From Phoebastria nigripes (taxonomy: Eukaryota > Chordata > Aves > Procellariiformes > Diomedeidae), in NCBI GenBank assembly GCA_035582835.1, contig JAYKAV010003066.1, positions 1,112,122-1,176,121 of the forward strand: a DNA stretch of 64,000 nt, written 5' to 3'. The notes under the pieces are model-generated. The model was not told the origin of the DNA, searched no databases, and saw only the letters and a list, made by a program, of their open reading frames with translations. The translations under genes and the position numbers were made by a program. This document shows positions 26,401 through 38,200 of the stretch, in pieces (position 1 is the stretch's first letter; each line of letters starts with the position of its first letter).

Positions 26401-28599
26401 ACGAGAAAACAATTGAGGAGATGGTCAGTGATAAGGGGAAGAGACAGACTGACTTGCTGTTTCTTAGCTTAGTGGCTTGGTGCACCTGCACTAATCCTGG
26501 ATGAATCNGCATGGTTAGTCCATTGCAGTCAGTCTCCCTGGAGTTTTTCATACCCACAAAAGCTCGGCATTGATCTGTGCAGGAAATGTTGGGAAGCAGC
26601 ATGGAGAAGAAGAGCAGGCATCACTATGCCTGCATCTCCGTTGGCAAACAGCGCTCGTGTTCATCACTGGTGCTCCAGCGGATGCAGAAACCTTTTCTTC
26701 CAGCGCTGTTTCCTGCAGCAGTGCTCTGGCAAGTTCATCGTGGCCTAGGGCTACAACATGAGCACTGCTTGATCTGGAGCTTGCTCCATGACAGATAAAA
26801 ATAGGGCTTGAGCTCCAGCCAAGCCGTGTAAGTGGTGAGGGTGCAGCCTCCTTAGCCTGTTACAGCTTGTGACTCCTGGTAGCTCTGGTGCAAGATGGAT
26901 AATCGCACCTACGGACGGGCAAATAAGCAGGGTCATGCTGCCTGGGTCCCGCCTACCGTGATGTCTTGTGGCGCAGGGGAATAGCTTGCCCAGAGGTTGC
27001 TTCCTGCTGAGGGGAGGTGAAGGAAAGATGCCTGACCAAACCCATCCCACAAATTTGGCGGCAGCAGAAACGTAGTGCTGTGTTGGCCAGGCTGCGGGAA
27101 GACGGCTACGTGCGAGCCCAGGCCTGCGTGGAGAGTGGCGTGTGCGCTGCTGTACGCTTGCCAAGCAAGCTATCCCAACGAGTGGTGAGAGGCATGGCCC
27201 AAAACCGTCATAAACCAGACCCTCTGCAGTAGGTCCTAGGAAGGTGAAGGCATATTAAGAAGTAGTAGCCTTGACTGGACTTTCTGTCATATCCTTTGTC
27301 ATCCTCTAGTCCTAACTTCTCTATTTTTTCCCTCTGTTGGTCTCCTTCCTGTCCTCTGCTTTCTCATGCCCCCTCGCAGACCAGCAGATTCTTCGGATAC
27401 CGAGACGGCGTGTGTCATGAGCACAAAGTGCATGCGGTTCTGCAGTTCAATTGATTGCTAACAAGGCTGAGTCAGTTCAACGCAAGAGAGAGTTACTCGG
27501 GACAGCTTCCCAAAACCCTGCTTTGTCTGCAGTTACGAGTTGCTGGAANCCGAGTATCCCACGTCTGCTGCAAGCGCTGCGCTTCAAGCAGGGAGAGCTT
27601 GCCGGGGTGTAATTATTAACTGCAGATCTGCAGCTGATCAACTCTGCCTTCCCTAGTAAGCAGTGCACAACAGGTTTTTTAAACAGAATATAACCATGAC
27701 ATAATTGCAACATTAGGAGGGCATTCTGTGGTGAAGGAATGATTAATTTTTATTCTTTCTTCCCAGTCTTGCTCTCTCAGTTCCCTAATATCCACAGTAA
27801 ATTACTTCAGCTTTCAAACCTATGAAGTGTTCTTACGTTAGATAATTGTTCTAAATGCAGCACATCACTGGAAATCAAGCTTCGTTTTACCTCCTTCATG
27901 TATCGCCCATTATAGCATACCTGGCAGTTCAGTTAATGGCCTGTGAAGCACAACAGAAACCAGAATATCCTTCTGTACCTACCTCTTCTCTGAAGTGCTG
28001 ACAAGAAGAAAGATGCCTATAGATAAACTCAACACGTATGACTTAGAAGACACAAGTGGAACATTAAAGGCCATTTTTACAATGTAATTAATATACTGTA
28101 GCATTAAAGCAATATTTACCTAATGACAGAAGTCTTCGTGCTTTCCACTGCTGGTTTGCCCGCAATAAAATATTGTTGGAATCCGCCTCCACCCGCCTCA
28201 GCAGAAAGTAGCTGTGGACAAGTTTGGCGGTGAACATGCTTGCTCACATAGGTTATCCGTAACGCAGCTCTCCTGGGCGGCTTCTATCAGCAGCCGGCAG
28301 CGAAGCCCCTTTCCAGCATCCGAGTTTGCATGAGGGCCTGGCAGGGGAATGTGCTCCTCTGCTTGCAGCCAGCGCCAGTAAATTACAGCGTGACGGGCTC
28401 ACTGCTCCGCCGCTGAACTTTTAACTTGAAGCTCTAGCAGGGCGCTGAGCAGCTCCAGCTACATGACACGGAGCTGTGAAAGTAAATCACTTCGCTGGGA
28501 ACAAGGGGAAGTCCAGCATATTGTTTTGCAGACTTTGCCTACAGCTTCTTTGCAGTATAAGCATAGAATATATACACCCAGGAAAGCAACTAGAGAGAG

Positions 28600-28781
28600 A
28601 TGGACTTGCAGCGCAGAGCTCACCCTTACCCCATCCCAGAGGATGAAGAGGTTGCACACAAGGTCGCCCCTGATGCCCACAACTCTGCAGGAAATGAAGG
28701 CGAGAAACCGGTGTCAAAACTGCAACGTAGGCACAGTGACATAAAACTCTACAAAGAGTTTTGTGACTTTTATGCAAGATT
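28600..28781 (+). CDS. LIMS1: LIMS1 alternative first coding exon 1c
   Basis: It encodes 60 residues beginning MDLQRRAHPYPIPEDEEVAH and ending with a strongly conserved-looking tail (SKLQRRHSDIKLYKEFCDF). It ends in phase 2 at a good donor (AGATT|GTAAGT). Spliced to exon 2 at 31039 it continues ...YARF-N-M-ANAL, giving a 387-residue isoform, or 398 with the alternative last exon. From memory, the long human LIMS1 isoform and the LIMS3/LIMS4 copies carry a closely similar N terminus (SKLQRRHSDVKVYKEFCDFY). An in-frame TAG nine bases upstream and a strong start context (GAGATGG) support this ATG. Confidence 0.93.
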
Positions 28782-31038
28782 GTAAGTTCATTCTGTTTGG
28801 CTTCGGGGTGTAACTACGGTGACATTACTGGNGTATTGTACATAGGTATTTTATTATCTGAGCTCTGGGCAGGCTGTGTAAGCCGTTCTGTAATGCAACC
28901 TTGGCCACTGTTCTGTTTGATACATTGCCAGCTGTAATTGTCAACTAAAATTTGAGCCGTTGCTTTAAACTTCATCATTAATTGCGTCAGAAATATTTTA
29001 TCGGCAGTTGAAACGGGGTTGGAATTTGTCAAGTAGTCTCCCTGACTTTAGGTTGTTTGCTTGTTATTTTGGGCAAACGGATAAACTGCTTCACTAATGC
29101 AGAAGCATTACGTACGTCACTGGTTTTACACATATGATGTGTTTCAAAGTGAAGTACTTTTGCATACTGAGGCGGAAAGCTTTACGTTTTCATTTGGTTT
29201 TGAACTTTGTTTCATGTTTTTCCTTGGATTATACTTTATGTCTGGCAGCACTTAACATCCTTAGTGCTCGAGAACTGTTGAGGTGATAAGGAAAGATCCC
29301 AGTTTCTGTTGTGATTATTCTTCATTTAGATTGATGAGGGGGATGGGTGAAGTGACTGAGGTTTTCCCCCACAGAAAACATACACAATCCATGGAGACCA
29401 TCAGCGAGCTTTATAGTTAACCACAGTTTATACATATAATCACCGCAGTTTGTCCGTAGGCTTGTCTGTTATGTATGGGATAGACCATCCTCCATCTGAT
29501 CTCCTTGTGAAATTTGCCCACTTGTTGTTTCACCGAGAGGGCGGTGAATATTTGGATAGCAATTACTGTTTTCCTCTTCTGCAAAGATCGAGAGAGAGAG
29601 AGAGGGAAAAAAAAGCACCAGCTAATAATAACTGGTCAGATGTGACCTTGCATAGGGCTCTTCTGTGAGACAGCGTAAGACATAGATAAAGCACATTCCT
29701 TTTTGAACCATGCGCTAGGTGTTTGCTTGCTCCCTCGGGTGCTGTGCAAGGAATGAATTCAATTCCTGTTGAACCTGGTGGGAGCCAAGAGGTGTTACCC
29801 CCTTTTGGGGGAAGGGCTTGGCATCTTGCAGAGGACTGAGGGCTCTGCACTTACAGGCGCAGCATGATAGCTGTATAAAAATGTGTGCATGCGTGCACGT
29901 GTGTTTAAAATAACGTCAGTTGTTTAATAAGCTTTGAGATAGATNTTTGAGTCAGTGGTTTTGTCAGCTGTGGTCAGATTGTAATGAAGCTAGACCATTG
30001 CCCTGTATTTGCTCTCTGCTATCAAATGGTACTAGGGCAGAGAGGTGATCCTGAAAGGCATAGCTTTGAGACTCTAGATAAGAGTAAGAAAATGCTTGCA
30101 AAGGAAAAATCAAGTGAGCCTTTTTCTGGCCTTAATTAACTGAAACACAGCTNTACTGTCTGCTGCAGATGTGGACATGATCCTAGTGAAGTAGCTAATT
30201 CCTCTGATATTTTGCAGCTACTGCGCTGTCATTTTATGGTCACGTGCCTATGAGAAGCAACCAAGGTTGCAATTTGAGTAATTTTTGCATTCCTGGCATG
30301 GGGTTGCCAGCTTGTGTTGGCCTGCGTGTGGGTCACAGTGGGGCAGCCAGAGCATTCCCACCCTCCCCCTCGGCCCTGGACTGACACTGGCACGCCATGA
30401 GCTGACCTCCCTGAGATGAACCCTAACAAACCAACCAAAAATCCCNTGGCTTCAAACTAAATTTGTAAAATGGCTTCAAGCTATGCGAAGCTTATATAAG
30501 GAATAATTGTTTACCTGCTCTGGTTTTCAGTAATATCTACCAGGCTAGATACCGTACGCTCTTTCACATTGCTTATTTAGAGGTTTTGAACCAATGCCGT
30601 TACATATATTTTAGAATTAGGAATGATTTTGGAATTATCATTTATGTTTTCCTATGTGATGCCAGTCCTCAATTATTGTTAATATTTGCCCTTGTCTTCT
30701 GTAATTCTAATGTATTTCATCATTTTTATAGTACTTCTTTAAATTGCCTGCCTTTTCTCATCGTAAAAAGCCTGTAAATGTATCTGTAGTAACGACATTT
30801 GTTTGGTTTTTTGAATTAATAGCTATTAGAGTGCATTGTGGGGTTTTTGTTTCTAAAGAGTTTGGGAGCAGGGGGAAATGGCAGTTTTATTTCTGAGAGG
30901 ATGCCACAAGTCTATTAAAAAACTTGTGTTGAGCAGCTTAGCATTAGGCTGATGCAGTCGGCTTTGGGGAAAAAAAGAGACCCACAACCAGTGGTGTTGT
31001 CTATTTGGGCTGATTTTCTTTCTTTTTTTTTATGACAG
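28782..31038 (+). other. LIMS1: LIMS1 intron between exon 1c and exon 2
   Basis: GT-AG borders. It contains a GA microsatellite at about 29587-29602 and is otherwise AT-rich and unremarkable. The acceptor before exon 2 has a long pyrimidine tract (TTTCTTTCTTTTTTTTT) ending in GACAG. Confidence 0.8.
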
Positions 31039-31198
31039 CAACATGGCGAATGCACTTGCAAATGCCATCTGCGAGCGCTGCAGAGGTGGCTTTGCCCCTG
31101 CCGAGAAAATCGTCAACAGCAACGGTGAGCTGTACCACGAGCAGTGCTTCGTCTGNGCCCAGTGCTTTCAGCAGTTCCCCGAAGGGCTCTTCTACGAG
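31039..31198 (+). CDS. LIMS1: LIMS1 exon 2 (common; canonical start)
   Basis: Acceptor TATGACAG|CAACATGG; the canonical ATG is at 31043 and the donor is GAG|GTAAGC. It encodes residues 1-52, most of LIM1. Zinc ligands C10, C13, H32 and C35 are visible, then a codon TGN at 31154-31156 where Cys38 is expected, then C41. When joined to exon 1b or 1c, the first four bases complete a split codon and add Asn before Met. Confidence 0.96.
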
Positions 31199-34100
31199 GT
31201 AAGCGGGGCAGAGTGCCCCTCTCGCCCCCAGCCTTTGCCTTGTGCCTTCGTTCCCATACCAGAAGTAGCTACAGGCAGATCAGTAGCTTAGAAAAGTTCT
31301 GTGGCAAGAATGGGGCTCCAAAAGGATATGCCCAATAGAGGGAGAAATAAGCAGAAATGTTTCTGTGCCGATTTGGAGGTCATCCGTGTGTTTAACCTTA
31401 TTTAAATGTGTAGTCTCATGTTATCAGAGCTGAGAAAAGAACTGCTGGAGATTTCTCTCTCAGTGCAGACTTTTTCCCCTGAAATCTGTGAAGACAATCT
31501 ATATATCATACCAGAAATACAGAGGAAGCATACTTTTTAGAGGAGTACAGTCATACAGAAAGAAACCCCAGCATCCTGCGGTCCATAGGAGGTTTATTGC
31601 TGAGTTGAGTGAGGCCAGCACGGCATGTGAAAAGTTGCTCATAGAGATGACCTGTTAAGTCAGCATGCTGAGAGCAGGGTGTGCGGAGAGCCCAAACCAG
31701 ACGGGGTTTAACAAACTGGAGCATTCAAAATTAGCAGTTCTTACACACTTTCAAGGGTTAAAACCCGCTCTCACTCATATTCTCAGCCCCAGGCAGATTG
31801 CCCTCAGCTCAGATGGGCATTTTGATATCAGTGTCAGTTTTCTTCTGCCTTCCCCTATCGTGGGGATTCAGGATGTGGCTCAGCCATCTCAAGCACAAAG
31901 TGGCTTTAGTGAAAGCTTTAGACTAGTTCATAAAGTATGAGGTGATCGGTATAAGGAAGGGTAGACGATGTGAGACAGGGAATTACTGTCTGAGAGATAA
32001 GGTCCTGCTCAAGTACCTTGTAGTTCAACTTACAGTAGCCGTTACAGGATTTATGTCATACTGCGATCTGAAAAGGAAGGTGAGCAGTGTGTTAAAAGCA
32101 CAATGCTGTGCTCTCACATACAGTGTGCCATCCTTGCGGCAAGAGCACAACAGTTTATCTTCCACAGTAGTATTTCTAATTTTACAGAGCCACGTTACGT
32201 GGTGATGAGGAGAGGCTGAGGGAGGAGTGTGGATTGGAAAAGAGACTGGCAAAGGGGATTCCTGGGGTTTGCTTTCTCTCACCTTGTTTGAGGATCAAAA
32301 GACTTTTCAGTGCTGTAGGGATAGTGTTGCACAAATTGTGGTAAATGAGCCACTAGTGTTCCATAAGACATCAAAAAGTGAGCTGCAAGGCAGTAGCAAT
32401 TAAATAAAAACAAAACAAAACACCCCCTGGATACTTACACATTGCATTACAATTGTTAATATATGCTGAGCTGCTGCCTGCTTGCAGGCATGGTAAGGAG
32501 TCCATCCTGACATGTTAAGACCTGAGGCAAATGTAAAGTGATACAAATGTTTTAAAACTAAAATATTTGTAATTGTGTTAATAAAATTGTCTTAAAACAA
32601 TAAAACATATTTTCTCTAAATAATGAGTACTTTATTCATCCTTTTTCTGACTCAAAAAACAGTGAGACATTCCAGGGACCTTTTTCAGAAAGTTGAACGG
32701 TCCTTTGTTAAAGACAAAAGTTTGCGAAATCCTGCACCAGGCAGCCTGTATCTCCTAGGGGACGGCCAAGGACCACAGTGGAAAGAAAGTCTTACTTTTG
32801 CACCTAGTCCAGGAATATTACAACCTCTCTGTTGCTCACGGGTGGCCATACCCAAATCTCCTTGTCAGGGGCAAGTATTCTGGTGGTGTTTAGATATATT
32901 GGATGTAGGCATTTTGCTTCCTACTGCTACCTTGTTAACATTCATATTCATTATGGTTGGTCTTTTAGCACACTCTTACTGCAAAGTGATGCTCCCTGTT
33001 AAAGACAATAAGTCAGAAGTGACTGTCGATAGATTGTCCTGGGAATGAAAATAGCCCCATGTACTAAACATGTTTTGGTTAACGTTGCTAGGGTTTTTTT
33101 CAGGCTGGGTAGGGACTTTGTTCTTGAGAAACGTTACATAGAAAGTGGAAAGTTTCAGTTAAGAACAGAAACTTTTTGCCACAGCTATTACAGAGGTAAA
33201 ATAATTGTGATGAGGATTAAATGAATACGTAAATACTTGTGTGTGGCTTGAACTTCACATCACCCTTCTGCCTCTAGCCCTCCTAGTGTCCACCACAAGA
33301 TCTTGCAGTTTCTCTCCACACCAGCAAGTCTGTCTGCTGCTGTTGAACAGAGGTACTTTTTGGTCTGTTTAAGCCTTCTGACAGCCTTCAGGTGATGGCT
33401 CATAGATCTTACCCAGCCTTCCTCCCCCATCTATACTGGCCTGTCCTGGGCGTCTTCTAGAGAGCAGAGAAGTCAGTGGATATCCGTGCTGTCCCAGTCC
33501 TTGTGCCTTTGGGGTGGTTTCAGCTGGGAAATCTTCGGCAAGGCCTTCTCCTCTGTCTCTGCCCCCTTCAGGGTGTCCACGCGTGTCCCGTGCTTCCAGG
33601 AAGACTCTCACTTAGCACTGACGTGGCCAGTGAGATGACTGCAGTGGAAACCCCAACATGTTTCCTGGTGGTGCTGCTCAGGGAGAAGGGCGGACAAGGG
33701 CACAGCTTGCTCTTCTTTCATTCGGCACCTCGGTACTAGAGATTAGAACGTACTGGGTGACAGCATTTGGGGGAGAGGGAGGGACAGCCCTAAGCAGGTA
33801 GAGGGTGGGCTTAGGTTGGCCAATGCTCAGGAGATGGCTGACAGTGCTCTGAGGACTTGAGATGATCTGTATCACTGTCAAGAAAAAGTGACTGGAGAAG
33901 GTGGGCAGAAAGGATATCTTCCTCTGACTGGCTTAGTGCACTCTCTGAGAAGATGGATGCATTTGGAGGTGTGGCCAGGTAATGTGTTTTTCTGAGCAGG
34001 TTCCCTGTGGGTAAACGCAGGCATTGTTGGTTGCCCAGCATGAGTTTGTGTTTATTCTGTGCCTGGTTTAGCTAAGCTAGTGTTTCTTGGAAATGATTTC

Positions 34101-35187
34101 CAGCTCTTAGCAATCGGGAAGTCAAATATTCTTCCCCTGCGTATTGCAAGCCTTGCAGAGTTCCCCCAGTTAGTCATTAAGCTGCTTATCACATTTGCCG
34201 TCAAATGCTGCCGTGATAAGCTTTCACGTTGTGTTCCATGGGTGGGGGCTGAACTGGTCAGGCCAATGCAGGTCTCCTGCGCCGTGGGACGTGTCTCCGG
34301 GCTGCCTGCAGGGACCCTCATCAGCACAGCTTGCCGTGGTCTGGCACCGGAGCCGAGCCACTTGCAGGCACAAGCGGTGCAGTGCCCATCCGCAGCTTGG
34401 AGTTTGCACAGCGTAGCNGGAATTTTGTTGATGTCCTCATGAGCCTATGTTAGAAATGATAATACGGATTCATAACCAGCCAGTGTTGGTGTTGTTGCAT
34501 AAGGGTGTAAGCGGGAGCTGTGTGCCCAATGTTGCATGGGAACTGTGGGTTTAGGACCTGCTAGGGTATATTTGTGTTCCAGTTTGGTCAGTATCATCAG
34601 TTTAGCATGTTTTCTTACGCACTCAACCTAAACAGAAATTAGCACAAGCACATGCCAGCAGAGTTTCCGAACTCGCCGTGCTTTGCTGTCAAATGTGAAA
34701 TGGTAGCAATTCTGGTCTGCTTCTACTCCACCGCCTGGAGCTGCTGTTGCAGAGCCTTACAACAGGTAGCAGCACACAGTCCTACACTAATAGCAGAACA
34801 GCTAGCTTAAATGGAGAGCTTCGGTGGCAGTGCACCCAGAGGGACAGGTTGGCCCCGCTGTAATTAGTCAGTGCGCATTTCCTCCAACCCATGTTACTCT
34901 TGGGTCCAAGAATGGCTCCTCCTTTCTAGAGGTTGCCCATGTCTCCCACTGGGGATTGTGGGCAGCTCACCTTCAGAAGGGGGAGGTTAGGAGAGATGAA
35001 TCCTACCCCTGGTCCAGCTGTTCTTTAAGAGCCTCTTGCTGGGTGCTTTCAGAAGCAACCCAACCTGCTCTGCGCTGTGCTGAGGTGGGGGAGATGGAAG
35101 GGCTTAGAGAGGTGCATCCCCCAATAGAAAAAATACAGCAAAATCCTTATGGACTACTCACAAGAGCTATAATTGGGGAATCTGTAT

Positions 35188-35234
<47 letters not shown>

Positions 35235-38200
35235 TTATCTTGTAATAATAATAATAAAATAAAATGGAATGGCATGTGACTTTTGTCTCCTAAATGAGAG
35301 GGAGTTCCTTTCAGTTTGGGTTTTTTCCCCAAGAAGTTTGTAATAACCTATAGGAAGATTAAAGGAAGGTGCAACTGCAATGCGCGTGTCAGATTTGTTT
35401 CTATTCCAGTTGCACCTCGAGTGTTTTCTTGAAATGGCCTTTACCAGAAACTACCTTAGAGAAAGGGTCTTTAAAGACTCAGTTTTTGTGCATGTCTTTC
35501 CACTAAGTTAGCTAAAAAAGTGGAGATCAGCTGGAGGTTATGTCATGGTGAAATGTTCTATGCAGAGCCATTTAACTCATGGACTTCCAGCATACAACAG
35601 TCAAATGACCTTGCTTTTAAAATATGTGCTGTGGGATTTGTTACAGAAGCTCAAGGCTTTCTCTGATGGATGAACTGCTGGGTCATCCACAAAAGGCAGC
35701 ACAAATGAGCCGAGAAGGTTGAAAACATAAACAAGACTGAATGGTAACCAACCTGCCTGACACAAACCAGAGGGGAAGAAAACCTGTTTGGTCCGCCCAG
35801 ATCAACATGTGGTGACTCTGAAATCCAAGCAAACCTAAGCATCTCCCATTGGACCACCTGTTTACACAAAACAGGAAACTTTTGGATTTTTTTCAGTTTA
35901 AAAAGGATTTTATCTGGCAGGAAGCAAGCACAATTCACAATGAACCAATAATTTCCATTACTGTTTGAGAAAGTAATAGCCCTCTGTCTCTCAATTTTTT
36001 TTTAAAAAGAGCTCAAATTAAAGAAGTCATCTGTTTTAGAGTATTACACTGGAAAAACACTTGATAAATTGCTAGCAGAGACTTCTGAAAGAGTCTGTAT
36101 CGAGCACGTGTCTTTCTGTTCCTGGTAGGTGCAATTCAGGTTGGGCACAGGAATTAAGTTTCTGATCTCAAGTATTGAGTGACTTCTAGAGTGTTTCATT
36201 AGATCCCCATCCTGCCAGTGGCTCAGTATATTGCACAAGTAATTACTATACTTACATTGTATTTGATCCTTGGAATTTCGTAGTATAAAACAGGTAATCT
36301 TGAAGCACATTGCTGTGTTTTCTGTCCGTGCACCAAAACTTAATTTGTGGGTAGTATTTTATTCTGTTCGCTTTGTTTTGTCTTAGACCCAGTAAAAAGA
36401 AAGGAGTGGGGTTCCCTGCTATCGCGCTTTTTCCACTGTTTTAAACTGAGACATTCAAATCCAAACATTTTATAGCATACCTAATGTTGTCTATCTGGTT
36501 TTGACATGCTAGTTGGCATTTGTGTCTAGTAATGATGTGCCTGAAGGTATCTAAACATTTCCTTTCATTTCAGGACATACTTGCCTACATGTTTTTACAT
36601 ATTCTTTGGCTAGGTTGCTAATGCAGTGCTGTAGAACTTTTTTTTTTTCCATATGTTTTTTTTCTACACGAGCTTGAACTGCAGCTGAACTTCTCTAAGC
36701 TGTGAGAAAATTCAGATCTAAATCCCTTAAGATTGGTTCCCTATTTCATCTGGTCGATGTAGTGAACTTTGTTCCTTAAAATTTGGACTTGATGATCTTA
36801 GGGGTCTTTTCCAACCTAAATGATTCTATGATTCTATGAAATAAGCATCATGAAGGAAAAGCCTTATTTCCCTTCACGTTTTGGCTGTGTTGCTCCATAA
36901 ATTGCAAAGATTTCTGTCCCTGGGTGTTCTTCCTCCCCCCGTACTTACTTCCTCCGGTATGCTGGGTCATTCTTGCAGGAAATGTAGAGTGGGGAAGAGA
37001 TCAAATGGGTTCAGGGAAAATGCTTCCCCCCAGGAAAGGTTTTCGTTAGCTAATTTCCTGCCCAGAATTCGCTCAGCTGCATCAGTTTCAGCAGTCTGTC
37101 AAAATTCAGACGTCTCTTGTGATGTAAATGGGTGACGGAAAATGCCTTACGCTCTCAGCAGTATTAGAGGAATGGCGTGCTATTAACGCTACCTGCTAAC
37201 TAGTAGCTGAATTAAGGTGGGTGGATTTAATGCCTAGCACATGGTCTGTTTTTTTTGTGCAGCCCCTCATGTTTTACTACCTAATTGTATCCGGAAGCAA
37301 ACTGGTATGTTACAGCATTTATGTTAAGGGCATGCTCCTCATCCCTCTAATGCTCAGATTTTTTTCCATTTGCAGTTTGAAGGGAGGAAGTACTGTGAAC
37401 ATGATTTTCAAATGCTTTTTGCCCCTTGCTGCCATCAATGTGGTAAGTTTTACATCAAGGTGAAACACTTCACACTGATCACAAATGGGAACGTCACTGG
37501 GGGAAGGTGCGCAACCCTTGTGTATGTTCTCTGGGAGGTGGCCCTGTGCGGCTGAGCATCTGAAATTCCAGAATGAACTAGACTTCAGAGAATTTGGGAG
37601 CTGCTTTTCCTAAGGGTCATCAAACAATAGGATTAAAAATAAAAAAAGTTTGCATTATTTGCGTGAGTAGGTTAGCTGTTGATCCAGTGATCCAATGAAC
37701 AGACCATTCATGAATTCCTGATTATATACACCATTCATGACTCCTGATTATATATATCTGTACATTTGCACGTGCTCATATTTGGCCCTTCTCATGCAGC
37801 TGAAACCCTGCAACAAGTCTTTGTCATCTGCTTTGACTATTGTAACCCACCCGTGCTGTCTTACTCCACAGAAGCAGGGACAGTGTTATAATCAAATGAT
37901 GGTCAGCTGGTCCCCCGTTGAAACAAATTTTTGAAACAAATACTTTTAAGGCTTCAGTGTCTAATGCCCACCCTACATAACACTGAGGGCTGCTTTTTAT
38001 TTGCCGTTGTTGATGTAAATGCTTGCGTGTCTGCTGCGCTGTAATCATTTGCACGTTTTTTTCTCCCTGTGTGTGACGCATCGTGCTTGGGCAGGGCTGG
38101 GAAGTCATTACTTGACTATTGCTTAAACTGGTCTGGAAGCTCTTGTGTTTCTGTGGCACCTTGGCAAGGTGCTATGGCTTTCACTTACCTCAGTGAGGCC

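Larger units (their letters stand above)
13336..28599. other. LIMS1: Noncoding, LIMS1 intron between exons 1b and 1c
   Basis: No exon was recognised on either strand. It contains a CR1 fragment, an assembly gap beside a long T-run, and GC-richer patches near 15760-16100, 25100-25600 and 26560-27230. These patches carry open frames without recognisable protein similarity. Confidence 0.6.
31199..37375 (+). other. LIMS1: LIMS1 intron 2
   Basis: About 6.2 kb without a recognised exon. It holds a (TAC)n microsatellite, a short CR1 tail at 36775-36838, and otherwise unremarkable sequence. Confidence 0.8.

Noticed and set aside
26751..27232. Opposing open frames in a GC-rich patch
   Set aside because: Low-complexity composition and no recognisable domain; most likely chance.
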